A stretch of DNA of 64,000 bases from CAVREM01 sp963728825 (GCA_963728825.1 CAVSLA010000001.1:496001-560000), one strand, 5' to 3'; counted from the first letter of the stretch, positions 8,995-19,958 are shown. Made by a program: numbers and translations. The notes: a model not told the origin generated them from the sequence alone.

Positions 8995-10726
8995 CGAGAA
9001 AAGTCGGGAATATCATAGACGGTAAGCGTCTTGTTTCGAACCGCGACCGGCAATTTCAGCTCCCAGGTCCCCGGCGTCAGCACCTGGCGCACGTCGAAGC
9101 GGCTCGCAATCCGCTGCCACTGCTCGAGCGAATAGCTCTGCCAGACCTCCCGCGTAAACTCAGCCGGTATTACGCCGCGCAGGCGCGCCTCATCCGGAGG
9201 ATCCAACAGCTCCACACCATACACGTCACGGAGAATCCGCTCCATCTCTGGAGCCGACTCGATCGCGTACGGCAAGGCATCGAGACCGCCGCCGTCCAGT
9301 AGAACGGGCCGGCGCGAGCGCAATTGAACGAGGTGCAGATCGCCACCCGTCAGCAGCAGCCCCGGACGCTGCGACAGCAGTTGAAACAGCACATCGTCGG
9401 TGCGATCCGCCATGTCGAACGAGCGCGGCCGATCGAGATTCCAGGTCATCACCGCCGACCACGCAGAGTACCGCGACCGTGGCGACATACCAGCCGCGGG
9501 CGAAGGCCAGGTGGCTGAGGCGGCTGAAGTGCCACGCTGTGATCGCTTGAAGCACTGCACCAATCAGCAGGACGTTCGTCGCGTTCGGCCGTGCCCCGGA
9601 CGGGAGGCCGGCGGCGAATGGCTGATGGTGGCCCTCGAAGCCCCACAGCCCGCTGCGGTTGCCGACCAGGAGCATCACCGCAATCACGAACATCAGCGGC
9701 CCCCCGACCGCGGTTCGCCGGTAAGCACCCGCGATCCCGACCAGCAGGCCGCTGCAGATCAACATGTTGAGATTCAGCACCCGGCCGGGCATCCCGATGA
9801 GAAGCAGCGACGGCAGCCGATCCGGTGGAATCCACGACAGCACGGCGAGCACCAGGCTCAAGGTCGCGGTCGCCACGGCAAACCGGATGATCAGATAGGC
9901 CGGCCGAGGTATCTCCTGCGGACGCCGCCAGAGCCAGAACACGCCGACGACCAGCGCCAGGGCGTTCACGCGCGTCGGCCCACTGTTCAAGTCCACTGGC
10001 TGGCGATGCACGTCCCAGAACGAGACGAACGCGGAAAGGTATTTCTCAGTCGTCGACGGATCGACGGCCGGCACGTCCTGAACGAACAGTAGCTGGATGG
10101 CGAGGCTCGCGGCGGTGATGGCGGCACCCGCAAAGAACGCCGGCGCGTGCGGACGCAGCTCGTCGGACAGACGGCGGAAGTCGGACAGGAAAACCAGGCC
10201 GGCGATGACAATCAGCCACGAGCCGATTGACGGATGAACCGCCGGCGCCAGCCCGAGCAGAAACAGTCCCGTACCGGTACCAGCCGCAGCCAATAAAGCC
10301 GACGACCAGCGCGGCGTATGACAGCGCGAGAATGCCGTAGGTGTGCGACGTGCCAACGAGCCAGATCGGATAGACCGAGCCAACTTCGGCGACGCGGCTG
10401 AAGAAGATTAACGCGGCGGCACCGACGGCAATCAGGATGTCTCGAGACACGGCGAACGCAATCAACGACAACGCCTGGAAGCTCACCATCCCGAGCAGAC
10501 CGCTGACGACAACCGACAGGGTGCGTTCGGAGGCTCCCGAGGCCAGCGGCAGAGCCAACAGCTGGTGCAGGATGGTCCAGAGCTTCGTGTGATAGATGTA
10601 GAACGGGTTCCCGGCCGGGTACTCGACCAGCCCTGCCAGGACCTGAGCCGACTCGACCGCCACCTGCCAGTCGGCAAAAGCACCGGCGCCGACGTGGAAG
10701 CCGAGCGCGCCGCTGACGATCAGCAC
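8991..10726 (-). pseudogene. polytopic membrane protein, paralogue of 1961-3760, two frameshifts
   Basis: Three overlapping frames (10726-10046, then the frame ending at 9226, then the frame ending at 8991) together align end to end with the intact paralogue at 1961-3760. The first break is near 10270-10276, where one extra base separates GWYRYG from LFLLG. The second is near 9446-9452, where one extra base separates VLCVVG from MTWNLDRP. Removing both gives 577 residues, close to the paralogue's 599. The start is uncertain: GTG 10726 is the only standard codon, but homology continues about 11 residues upstream. It may be an intact gene with sequencing errors or a recent pseudogene. Confidence 0.75.
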
Positions 10727-10833
10727 GCAGGGTACGGGCCAGCGTGAAATGATAGGGATTTCCGTGGGGCCAGATCCTACTTCGAAAGTCCGGCTCAGAC
10801 GGCGTGTCGCAGCCGTGTTAAGGTAACAGGCCC

Positions 10834-12994
10834 ATGCTAGCCCGATCTCTCGCCCTCGGCGTCATGGTCGCGGCTGTGATCGCGACCGCGGGCGCACAGG
10901 CGCGCATGACGGTTACGGCGGTGTCGACTCAGCCGCATCTCGTCACGGGGGGAGACGTCCTCGTCAAGGTCGCCTCGGGTACTGCCACGCCGCCAGCAGG
11001 CCTGCGCGTCACGGTGGGCGGACGGGATGTCAGCGAGGCGTTCAAGCCTGGCACCGAACCCGGCACGCTGATCGGTCTGGTGTCCGGACTCTCGAACGGC
11101 CGTCATCTGATCGAGGCCGCAGCAGGTGGCCAGCGCGGCTCGCTCGAGGTCGTCAACTTTCCGATTACCGGCCCGGTCATCTCCGGTCCGTGGCAGCAGC
11201 CCTTCATCTGTCAGACGGCAGACTTCACGTTACCGGATGGCTCGAAGCTCGGTGCACCGCTCGACGCGCACTGCTCGGCGCGGACGGTCGTTCAGCACAT
11301 GTACCGTTCCACGTCCGATCCGAAGACGCTCAAGCCGCTGCCGGCAGGTGGCGCGCTCCCGGCCGACGTGGCCAGGACCACGACCACGGACGGCACGAGC
11401 GTGAACTTCATCGTGCGTGTTGAGACCGGCACGATGAACCGCGGCATCTATCAGAACGCGGTCCTGCACGATCCGACCTCCGATCCGCCGCCGACGCCGT
11501 TTGCGCCGCCCAATGGCTGGAACCGCCGCCTGATCGCCCAGCACGGATCGGGATGCCCGTCCGGCTGGTACGTCCAGGGCGGACGTCTTGGTGTGAACAT
11601 CCTCGACAACCCGCAGCTCGCAGAGGGCTATGCGCTCTTCATCAACACGCTGAACCATCCCACCAACAGCTGCAATGCGTTCCTGGCCGCCGAGACGACG
11701 ATGATGGGCAAGGAGCGATTCATCGAGACGTTCGGCGCTCCGCACTACACCATCAGCACGGGCGGATCCGGCGGCGCGTACACCAGTCTGCAAGTGGCCG
11801 ACCTGATGCCGGGCCTGATCGACGGCGTCAGCATCAGGGCGACGTTTCCCGACGCGCTGTCGATCGCCCTGGCCGGCCTCGATGCCCGGCTGCTGATGCA
11901 CTACTTTTCGGTGACCAGTCCGACCGGCTTCACCGAGGAGCAGCAGGTCGCCGTCAGCGGCTATGCCGGCCTGAAGGCCTTTCTCGACGCGGCCAACCAG
12001 GCACAGCGGACCGATCCGGTCCCCAACCGCGTCGATCTGACCGGTTATCAGTCGGCGCGCTGGAACGCGGCGGTGCCCGAGTCGATGCGCTATCACCCGG
12101 TATCGAACCCAAAGGGCGCCAGGCCAACTGTCTTCGATGCCGCGCGCAACGTCTACGGCGTCGATCCGGCGACCGGCTTCGCGCTGCGCCCGTACGACAA
12201 CGTGGGCGTCCAGTACCGGCTTGAAGGCGCTCAATGCCGGGACGATCACCGTGGCGCAGTTCCTGAACCTGAACGAGCGCATCGGCGGCGTCGATCACGA
12301 TTCGAGCTACACGCCGCAGCGCACGGCCGGCGACGAAACCGCAATCCGTCGCGCCTATCAAGCCGGGCTGACCTTGAGCGGCAGCGGCGGGCTGGCGTCG
12401 ATTCCGATCTTCGACAACGCGACGTCGAACGAGGCGGGCGGCTATCACTACGGCTGGTTCCATTACGCCCTGCGCGAACGGCTCCGCCACTTCAATGGCC
12501 ATGCCGACAACATGGTGATGTGGCGGAGCGTGTCGGGCGCCGACGCGCAGACCATGTTCGACAGCTGGATGGTGGCCTACAAGTCGGACACCTCGAACGA
12601 TCCGCAGCGAGTCAAGGTGCTGCGCGCCAAGCCGAAGGCCGGCGTCGAGGGCTGCTACGACCGCGCGACGCCGCCCGGTTTCATCGCGGAGGCGCTGGTC
12701 TTCAGCAGCAAGCCGGTGTCGAAGTGCACCGAGCTCTATCCGGTCTATTCCAACGTGCGCCACGAATCGGGCGGCCCACTCGCGGCGAATATCCTGAAGT
12801 GCCAGCTGAAGCCGGTGGACCCGCGCGACTATGCCGTCCCGATTCCGGCCGCCGACCTGGCGAGGCTGAAAACAATCTTCCGTGACGGCGTGTGCGACTG
12901 GGCGAAGCCGGGCATCAATCAGGTGCCGGTCACGACCTGGGGCTCGTTCGGTCCGTCTGAGAAGAACCTGATCGCCGCCGTCAACAGACCGTAA
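10834..12994 (+). CDS. DUF6351-like exported alpha/beta hydrolase (one frameshift)
   Basis: A signal peptide (MLARSLALGVMVAAVIATAGA) begins at ATG 10834. The first frame is good to about codon 461; the second continues to 12994. The break is an extra C near 12217-12219: removing it restores VGVQY-GLKALNAGTITV and a 719-residue protein. The GGSGGAY motif (near 11760-11780) is the nucleophile elbow of a tannase/feruloyl-esterase-like hydrolase fold, which is what is known of the family. Likely periplasmic; substrate unknown. It is the first plus-strand gene after the polysaccharide operon and is divergent from it. Confidence 0.82.
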
Positions 12995-13016
12995 CCGTTA
13001 TCATCTGGAGAGAATC

Positions 13017-13838
13017 ATGAGTGCATCGCAGTTCACGCGTCGATCGGTGTTGACGCTGCTTCTTTCGGGAGCTGTGGCGACCAGCGCGCTGGCGCAGGCC
13101 CAGCCCCAGACCAAGCCGTTCGAGCCGCAGGTCGGCCAGCCCGGCAAGGATGTGGTGTGGGTGCCGACCTCACAGGCGCTCGTCGACAAGATGCTCGACC
13201 TCGCCAAGGTCGGACCGAACGACATCGTCTACGACCTGGGGTCTGGCGATGGGCGGACGGTCATTACCGCGGCGAAGCGCGGCGCCCGCGCCTTCGGCAT
13301 CGAATACAACCCCGACATGGTCGAGCTCTCGAAGCAGAACGCCGCGGCGGCCGGGGTGAAAGAAGATCGCGCGTCCTTCATGAAAGCCGATCTCTTCGAG
13401 ACCGACTTCTCGAAGGCGACCGTCATCACGATGTTCCTGCTGCCGGACATCAACCTGCGGCTGCGGCCCAAGATCCTCGAGATGCGGCCGGGCACACGGA
13501 TCGTCTCGAACACCTTCACGATGGGCGAGTGGGAAGCTGACGTGACCGAAACGGTCAGCGAAGGCTGCACCACCTGGTGCACGGCGCTCCACTGGATCGT
13601 GCCGGCCAAGGCAGAGGGAGCCTGGAAAATGCCGCAGGGCGGTGAGCTGGCCCTGACGCAGACCTTCCAGAAGCTGACGGGCACGCTGCGCACCGGCTCG
13701 AACACCGTGCAGATCACCGACGGCAAGATGCGCGGCGACGAGATCACCTTCAAGGCGGGGAACACCACCTATACCGGCAAGGTGAGCGGCAACTCGATTC
13801 AGGGCTCATCGCCGAGCGGCTGGTCGGCGACGAAGTAG
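13017..13838 (+). CDS. SAM-dependent methyltransferase with export signal
   Basis: 273 residues from ATG 13017, preceded by a GGAGAG ribosome site. Residues 1-27 look like a signal peptide (RRSVLTLLLSGAVATSALAQA), with a twin-arginine that could be Tat-type. A class I methyltransferase core follows: motif I DLGSGDGRT near residues 74-82, then GIEYNPDMVELSKQNA and the LLPDINLRL region. The last 60 residues form a separate beta-rich tail. A SAM-using enzyme outside the cytoplasm is odd, because SAM is not known to be abundant there. The target is unknown. It is only 22 bases after the DUF6351 gene and probably cotranscribed. Confidence 0.85.
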   Translation: MSASQFTRRSVLTLLLSGAVATSALAQAQPQTKPFEPQVGQPGKDVVWVPTSQALVDKMLDLAKVGPNDIVYDLGSGDGRTVITAAKRGARAFGIEYNPDMVELSKQNAAAAGVKEDRASFMKADLFETDFSKATVITMFLLPDINLRLRPKILEMRPGTRIVSNTFTMGEWEADVTETVSEGCTTWCTALHWIVPAKAEGAWKMPQGGELALTQTFQKLTGTLRTGSNTVQITDGKMRGDEITFKAGNTTYTGKVSGNSIQGSSPSGWSATK

Positions 13839-13848
13839 CTTTCTCGAA

Positions 13849-13876
13849 GAGGACGCAGAGGTTACTCTGCGTCCTC
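13849..13876. terminator. bidirectional hairpin terminator between convergent genes
   Basis: A perfect 12-bp inverted repeat (GAGGACGCAGAG / CTCTGCGTCCTC) with a GTTA loop separates the convergent methyltransferase and lipoprotein genes. The loop contains the lipoprotein stop codon, and one arm encodes that protein's last residues (C-E-D-A-E). There is no long T tract. Confidence 0.7.
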
Positions 13877-14233
13877 GCACGCCCCCATTACTTCGAGCGC
13901 TCGGATCCTGAATACTGTTCCCACCTCGATAATCGACCGCCGCGGCGCATCCTCTTCCTGGCCCCGTACGCCGACGCGCCGGCCGACAAAGGCCGTCAAC
14001 CCGATGCGCGTGCTCATGACGTCGACCGCCGGGGCCGCGCTGCCGGCGTTCGTCACATCGGCCAGCACGAACGTGCCCGGGGCAGTTCCGGCCAGCAGGC
14101 ACCCGACCAGTTCGATCTCGGTGCTCTGGCGCGCCGCCGGCCCGGCCGGCTGCGCCGACCGCCGCTCCTGAATCGCCGAACAGCCGGCCGTCAGACACGC
14201 CATCGCCACCGCCAGCGCTTTCCGCCGCCACAT
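13862..14233 (-). CDS. small lipoprotein, function unknown
   Basis: 123 residues from ATG 14233, chosen because AAAGGAG lies about nine bases upstream and the product then opens with a lipoprotein signal (MWRRKALAVAMACLTAGC, lipobox LTAGC). After the Cys comes a linker and a compact beta-rich domain (IELVGCLL...TFVLADVTN...VGRRVGVRG) like the small barrels that acidobacterial lipoproteins often carry. It is divergent from the cyclase gene and ends inside the terminator hairpin. Confidence 0.75.
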   Translation of the reverse strand: MWRRKALAVAMACLTAGCSAIQERRSAQPAGPAARQSTEIELVGCLLAGTAPGTFVLADVTNAGSAAPAVDVMSTRIGLTAFVGRRVGVRGQEEDAPRRSIIEVGTVFRIRALEVMGACEDAE

Positions 14234-14335
14234 GGTGTCGCTCTCCTTTAATATGGTCGCCACGCTCCGATGGTAGCGGGCGGTTTTCCATGAGTAAAAC
14301 TCTTTGATTTCATCAACACGATGAGGATGGTTCAT

Positions 14336-15398
14336 ATGAAGAGAGAGGCGAGATCAGCGGCATTTGCCGGCGCCGTTCTGGTGGCGACGCTGGCGCACGT
14401 CGCGGCCCAGCCGCCGGCGACCGGCCAACCTCCGACCACTGCCCAACCGCCCGCGGCCGCGGCACCGGGACCGCCGGTCCTGTCACCGGGGCCGGCAGCG
14501 GCGCGCTTCCCGCGCAACGCCGAAGAGTTCGATCAGATGTTCGAGAAAGTGAAGAACTGGGGGCGCTGGGGCAAAGACGACCAGTTGGGCGCTGCCAACC
14601 TGATCACCGAAGCGAAGCGGCGGCAGGCGGCCGAACTGGTCAAGATCGGGAATCTCAGTGTCGCTGGCGCACAACCCGCTGACCGAAGCGGCGCCCGACA
14701 ACCCGAGCCCGTTCGAGCACACGATGGGACGCGGGCTCACCACCGATACTTACCGCGTGTCGTATCACGGCTACGCGCACAGCCACATCGACGCGCTGTG
14801 CCACATTCTCTACAAGAAGCAGACCTACAACGGCCACTCGACCGCGGATGTGAACAGCGAGAAGGGCTGCCTGCAGCTGGGCATCGACAAGTTGAAGAAC
14901 GGCATCGTCAGCCGCGGCATCCTGATCGATATTCCGCGGCTGCGGAAGGTGCCTTTTCTAGAGCCGGGCACGCCGGTGTTCGTCGAGGATCTCGAAGCGT
15001 GGGAGAAACAAGCACGGGTGAAGGTGTCGCCCGGCGACGTGATCTTCCTGCGCACCGGCCGGTGGGCGCGGCGCGCGGCCCAGGGTCCATGGCCGGTTGC
15101 GAGAAACGCCGCCGGCTATCACGCCTCGGTGGCGCCGTGGCTCAAGGAACGGGGTGTGGCGTTTCTCGGCAGCGACGCGGCGCAGGATGTCGTGCCGTCA
15201 CTCGTGGAAGGTGTCGGCCTGCCGGTGCATACGCTGGCCATCACGGCCCTCGGCATCGACATCCTCGACAATCAGGACCTCGAGGCAGTCGGCGACCTGG
15301 CGGCCAAGTTGAACCGGTGGGAATTCATGGTGACGATCGCGCCCATCCCGGTGACGGGCGGAACGGGATTCCCGGTCAACGCCCTGGCGATTTTCTAA
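14336..15398 (+). CDS. cyclase/kynurenine-formamidase-like metal hydrolase, exported (one frameshift)
   Basis: ATG 14336 is preferred over 14321 and 14327 because it gives a tidy signal peptide (MKREARSAAFAGAVLVATLAHVAA). A proline-rich linker follows, then the cyclase fold. The frame breaks near 14656, where one extra A separates KIGNL from VSLAHNPLTE; joined, the protein has 353 residues. The metal-binding HSHIDALCH replaces the usual HxGTHxD motif of the family (PF04199-type). Members hydrolyse N-formylkynurenine or related amides and esters; the substrate here is unknown and the location is probably periplasmic. Confidence 0.8.
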
Positions 15399-15438
15399 AA
15401 CCCGAGGCCTCAGCCACCGGAGAGCGGCGAAACGCTCG

Positions 15439-15534
15439 TCAGTTGCTGGGGCTCTCGGCCTTCCGCTTGTGACGAACCTTCAGCCATCCGAACGCGATCC
15501 CGGCGACGACGAGCAAACCAATTGCGGTAAACAT
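15439..15534 (-). CDS. 31-residue single-span membrane peptide
   Basis: ATG 15534 to TGA 15439 encodes a peptide with a hydrophobic span (FTAIGLLVVAGIAFGW) followed by a very basic tail (KVRHKRK). AAGGGAG lies seven bases upstream of the start, a good ribosome site. The positive tail predicts N-out/C-in orientation. No family is recognised. Cotranscription with other genes cannot be shown. The ribosome site plus a clean transmembrane pattern is the only evidence. Confidence 0.5.
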   Translation of the reverse strand: MFTAIGLLVVAGIAFGWLKVRHKRKAESPSN

Positions 15535-15733
15535 GACGGCACTCCCTTACGGAAACGAAGTGCCGCTGTCTAGCGCAACCGCCATGCCGATCGACGTCTC
15601 CTGCCGCACGACGCACCCTCGTGCACGGCCGTGCACGCCGTCCTGCGGCGCGATCACAAATCTTGAACTCGGTTTCGGTTTCGTCAGCGGGAAAGGCGGC
15701 TGCTGAACCGCGGCCGCCCGGCACGGCACCGGT

Positions 15734-16174
15734 CTAGTAGGTAGGCGTGCATTCTCCGTAGTACTGCTCCGGCCGCGAGGTGAATCCAGGCAGCGACACC
15801 TCTGTGTACTCGTGCCGCGAGTGCACAGCGTGGAGCTTGCCGTCCGGGAGCTTGTCGCGACCAGGTCCGAACACGGTCGTCAGATACAGCGCACCGCCCG
15901 AATCCATGTGCATGAAGTGCACGGTCGTCCCCGTCTGGCGGACCGTGATGTGCAGCGGACCGAACTGACCGATGGTGTCGGCGGTGCCGCCGCCGACGTC
16001 GATGGCGTCGAATGACACCACGAGTTTGGCCGGTTTCACGGCGGCGCTGGGTGCGCCGGCCGTCCAGGTTCCCGTCGCCTGCTGCGAAAAGGTGCAGCGG
16101 AGTGCCTTCAGGTTCGGGAGTGGATTCTGGGCGAGAAGCGCCAGACCGACGGCCATGACTGCGGCTGCATGCAT
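15734..16174 (-). CDS. hypothetical secreted protein
   Basis: 146 residues from ATG 16174 with a short signal peptide (MHAAAVMAVGLALLAQ). The mature part is beta-rich: a CTF...TGTW stretch, VSFDAIDVGGGTADTIG, then VHFMHMDSGGALYLTTVF, ending in EQYYGECTPTY. Two Cys (near residues 27 and 142) could pair. This pattern resembles small acidobacterial secreted proteins of unknown function. It is divergent from the MFS transporter, with 31 bases between starts. Confidence 0.7.
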   Translation of the reverse strand: MHAAAVMAVGLALLAQNPLPNLKALRCTFSQQATGTWTAGAPSAAVKPAKLVVSFDAIDVGGGTADTIGQFGPLHITVRQTGTTVHFMHMDSGGALYLTTVFGPGRDKLPDGKLHAVHSRHEYTEVSLPGFTSRPEQYYGECTPTY

Positions 16175-16205
16175 GGGCCCATTTTACGCGTGGTACGCTG
16201 AAGGG

Positions 16206-17750
16206 ATGTCGATGCCGCCCGCGCTGCCGATCAGCCTGCGTCGCCGGCGGGCGATTACCGGGGGGCTGCTGCTCGGAATGAGCCTCGGCGCTCTCGAAGC
16301 CACGGTGGTCGGCACGGCGATGCCGACCGTAATCACCACGCTCGGCGGGCTCGCGCATTACAGCTGGGTATTTGCGGCGTACCTCCTGACATCCACGGCG
16401 TCGGTCCCGATCTGGGGACGCCTGTCCGACTTGTACGGCCGCCGCCGTTTGTATCTGGCCGGCGTTGCCGTATTCGTCGTCGGTTCCGCGTTGTCAGGGG
16501 CGGCCACCTCGATGACGCAGCTGATCGTCTTCCGCGCCATTCAAGGCCTCGGCGCCGGTGCGGTCATCCCGCTGAGCATGACGATCGTCGGCGAACTCTA
16601 CGCCCTCGAGGAGCGCGCGCGCACGCAGGCGCTGTTCAGCGGCGTGTGGGGCGTCGCGTCGATTGCCGGTCCGCTGGTCGGCGGCTACATCACCGATGCG
16701 CTTTCCTGGCGCTGGGTGTTCTACCTGAATCTTCCGTTCGGCGCGCTGGCCGCCATCGTCATCGCGCTCGCCTACCCGGCGAGCTCACGGACCACGAAAG
16801 CCCGAGTGGATTGGCTGGGCGCCATGCTGCTTTTCGGCGGCGTGACCGCGCTGCTGATTGCGCTCGGCGGCGCGACGACCGCGGTGCTGCCCTGGCTTGG
16901 TGCGACCGCTGTCCTCCTCACCGCGCTGATTTTCGTCGAGCGGCGCGCCAGCGACCCGATTCTGCCGCTCGATTTGTTCCGGCATCCGGTGGTGTCGTAT
17001 TCGCTGATCGTTGTCTTCCTGACCGGGATGGCGATGTTCGGCGCCATCGCCTTCGTGCCGCTGTTCGTTCAGGGTGTGATGGGCGGCACGGCGACGCAGG
17101 CTGGTCAGGTGCTCACGCCGCTGTTTCTCGGTTGGGTGTTGACGTCGATTGCCGGTGCGCGGCTGACGGTACGGATCGGCTATCGGCCGGTCGCCGTGTC
17201 GGGCGTCGTGCTGCTGACGGCGGGGTTCGTCGTGCTCGCGGTGCTCGACGCGGACACGACGTTGTCGTCGCTGTTCTCGGCGGTCTTCGTGCTTGGCTGC
17301 GGGATGGGACTCTCGATGTTGTCGCTGCTCCTGGCGGTTCAGCACGGCGTCGATCGATCGCAGCTCGGAATCGCGACCTCACTCAATCAGTTCGCGCGCA
17401 GCGTCGGCGCCGTGGTCGGGGTGGCGGCGATGGGGGCGATCCTCGCCCGCGGGCTTGGCGGAATCGATCTGCCCGGCGGCGTGCAGGGAGTGTCGGCCAC
17501 GGTTCTCCGGCTGGAAGGACCGGCGCGCACCCAGTTCGCCCAGGCGTTGAGCCGCGTGTTCGCGCTGGGCGGCATCATGTCCGGCGTCGGGCTCGTCGCG
17601 TCGTTCTTTCTGCCGCCCGTGCAGTTCTCGCGAGGTGTGCCGGCCGGCGCGGGCGAGCAGCTGCTCGCCGCGGAGATGACGAGCCTCGACTCCGAAGACG
17701 AACCGGAATGTGTCGGTAGGCCGGAGTCTACGGCCGGAAGAGGCGATTGA
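16206..17750 (+). CDS. MFS drug-efflux transporter, 14-helix DHA2 type
   Basis: 514 residues from ATG 16206; ATG 16212 is better spaced from an AAGGG site and may be the real start. The sequence shows the MFS motif A-like stretch GRLSDLYGRRRLYL after helix 2, the antiporter motif C-like GVWGVASIAGPLVGGYIT in helix 5 and about fourteen hydrophobic segments, as in EmrB/QacA proton antiporters. The open frame upstream of 16206 is antisense to the secreted protein gene and was excluded. The 3' end overlaps the DUF5916 gene tail-to-tail by 23 bases. Confidence 0.9.
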   Translation: MSMPPALPISLRRRRAITGGLLLGMSLGALEATVVGTAMPTVITTLGGLAHYSWVFAAYLLTSTASVPIWGRLSDLYGRRRLYLAGVAVFVVGSALSGAATSMTQLIVFRAIQGLGAGAVIPLSMTIVGELYALEERARTQALFSGVWGVASIAGPLVGGYITDALSWRWVFYLNLPFGALAAIVIALAYPASSRTTKARVDWLGAMLLFGGVTALLIALGGATTAVLPWLGATAVLLTALIFVERRASDPILPLDLFRHPVVSYSLIVVFLTGMAMFGAIAFVPLFVQGVMGGTATQAGQVLTPLFLGWVLTSIAGARLTVRIGYRPVAVSGVVLLTAGFVVLAVLDADTTLSSLFSAVFVLGCGMGLSMLSLLLAVQHGVDRSQLGIATSLNQFARSVGAVVGVAAMGAILARGLGGIDLPGGVQGVSATVLRLEGPARTQFAQALSRVFALGGIMSGVGLVASFFLPPVQFSRGVPAGAGEQLLAAEMTSLDSEDEPECVGRPESTAGRGD

Positions 17751-19958
17751 GCTTCACGACCAGCGCCCGATTGCGGAGCGCGGACGCGCCAGCCGGCGCT
17801 TCGCTGTCGTAGTCATCCGTGTACACGACGAACAGCTCGCTGCCCGGCAGGTATTCCCAGCGGAGCCGCAGGTTGCTGCCGATGGAGCGCGTCGACGAGT
17901 TGTATTGGGCGATGCCGCTGACGAACATGCGCGGCGTGACCGTGAAGGTGGCGCGGCTGCGCACGACCGAGGTGGTGAACTCGGCGAAGGGCAGCTGGAT
18001 TCGATTGAGCACCAGGCTGGGTTCGAGCGACACGCGCGGCGTGACCTGGACGCGCGCGGTGTTGACCGCGAACGACCGCCGGGTTCCGCCGTAAAACGTG
18101 CCCTGCTCGTAGACGAGGCTGCCGGAGACCGGCCGCTGCTGGCCCGCCGCATACGACAGCTGCAGCGTGTGGAAGTTGTAGGCGCCCAGCGGAATCCGCA
18201 CGCCCGGCACGATGACGAACGGCCCGACCACGCGTTCGAACGTGTCGATGTACGAGACACCTGCGACGTCGCTGTTGTCGAACTCGCTCTGAAACGTCGC
18301 CGTCTGATCGCGGCTGTCCATCCGGTTGGCGTTGTTGGTGACGTAGGTCAGGCCGCCCTGGAATGTCAGCTTGCGCACCCGGCCGAGGGAGGTCGGTCGC
18401 GGACTGAACCGCGCCTGCCCGGCGGTCCGCCGCATGTCCGGACGACGGACGAAGCCGATTTCCGGGCTGAAATTCTGCTCGACCACCAGCCGGTCGATCT
18501 GAAAGCGGTAGCGATCGGCGTTGTAATCGAAGGCGCCGCGATAGCTCAGATCGTTGCCCTGCTTGCCGTCGCTGCGCGTTTTCGCGAGATAGCCGTCGAG
18601 CCGGACATTTTCGTAGAAGCCAAAGGCGGCATCGACGCCGAAGCCTTCGTTCGATCCGCTGATTCCCGGTGTCTGGGTGCGATGGGTGACCATCGCGCCG
18701 ATGCTGCTGCGACGGAGAATGTCGCGCTTCGCCCGCAGCACGGTGAAGTTGGCGCTCTCGACCGCCCGGCTCGGTTCGTCACCGGTCTGGACGTTGAGGG
18801 CGCCAAAGGTGAACCGGCCTGATTTCCCGGTCGCCCTGGCGCCCACGCGCAGCGGCACCTCTCCCTGATTGTCCAAACCGATTCGCCGGCTGAAGAACAG
18901 ATACGGCGTATCGCCGGTTCCAGCAGCGACGCCGGCGCTGGCGCGGCCGGCAAAGGCAAACACGCCGAGCCCCTCGAGGAAGAAGTCGCGCTTCTCCGGA
19001 AAAAACAGGTTGAACCTCGTCAGGTTCACCTGCTGCTCGTCGACTTCCACCTGCGCGAAGTCGGTGTTGAGGGTGAGGTCGGCGGTCACGTTTTCGGTGA
19101 CGCCGACCTTAGATCTCCTCCCACCCGCCGGGTGAGATCGTTGTCGAGCGGCTGGGTGAGCGTCCGATCGGTCGTGACGCCGCCGAGCACGTACGGCTTG
19201 GCCTCGATCGTCCGGCTCACGGCCGGGACGCGCAGACCGACGAGCGTGCCGGCCGACGAGATCTTCAGGATGCCCTGGAAGGTGGTCAGCGCGCGCGGCA
19301 CCTGCGTGAGGTAGGACCACTCGTTCTTCCAGCGCACGACGCGGCGCAGGTTGATGCCCCAGGTCTGTTCGGTTTCAGGCTGATAGCGAAGCGACTTGAA
19401 GGGAATGGCGATCTCGATCGTCCAGCCCTCGTCGAAGATGGCGGTCTTCACATCCCACACGGTGTTCCAATCCGTGTTCGGCGGGCCCTCGTCGGTGATC
19501 TGGCTGTCGGCGAGGCCGCCAATCGGGTTCGCGTAGAAGAGGTAGCCGTTCCGGCGATCGTGAAAGGTGTCGAACAGCACCGCGAACGTGTCGTTCTGCC
19601 GCAACTGGGTCGTGTCGCGACGCATCTCGTTGGCGACGCGTCGGTCGGGCCGGGAATCCCAGCATCTCGCCGAGACGTAGACGTGGTTCTCGTCGAAGAA
19701 CACCCACGCCTCGGTCCGCTCGGTCGCCGGCCGGCCTTCGTCCGGCTCCTGCTGGACGAAATCGCTGATCGCCGGGGTCAGCGAATAAATCTCCTCGTCG
19801 AGACGGCCATCGACGCGGATGCCGCCCGGCGCGGGGATCGCGCGGACGGTGACGCCGGCGCCATCCCGCGTGACGACTTGACCGGCGGCGGACGGCACGG
19901 CGGCCAATACCACGGCCAGCGCGATGAGGGTCGAGACGGGCGGCGCGGCGGCGCGCAT
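17728..19958 (-). CDS. DUF5916 outer-membrane protein with N-terminal CBM9-like domain (one frameshift)
   Basis: ATG 19958 opens with a signal peptide, then a CBM9-like sandwich (GGIRVDGRLDEEIYS to about residue 245), then the DUF5916 beta-barrel with the hallmark LNTDFAQVEVDEQQVNLTRF and FPEKRDFFLEG. The frame breaks near 19108-19112 by loss of one A from an expected AAA: GGDL-KVGVTENVTADL is restored and the protein would be 743 residues. Family members sit in the outer membrane of Bacteroidota and Acidobacteriota; the function is unproven, with uptake or binding of glycans likely. It is divergent from the HxlR regulator with a palindrome between them. Confidence 0.85.

Noticed and set aside
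15410..15724. 104-residue minus-strand open frame over the small peptide
   Set aside because: It has no ribosome site, is Arg-rich and overlaps the better supported 31-residue peptide in another frame.
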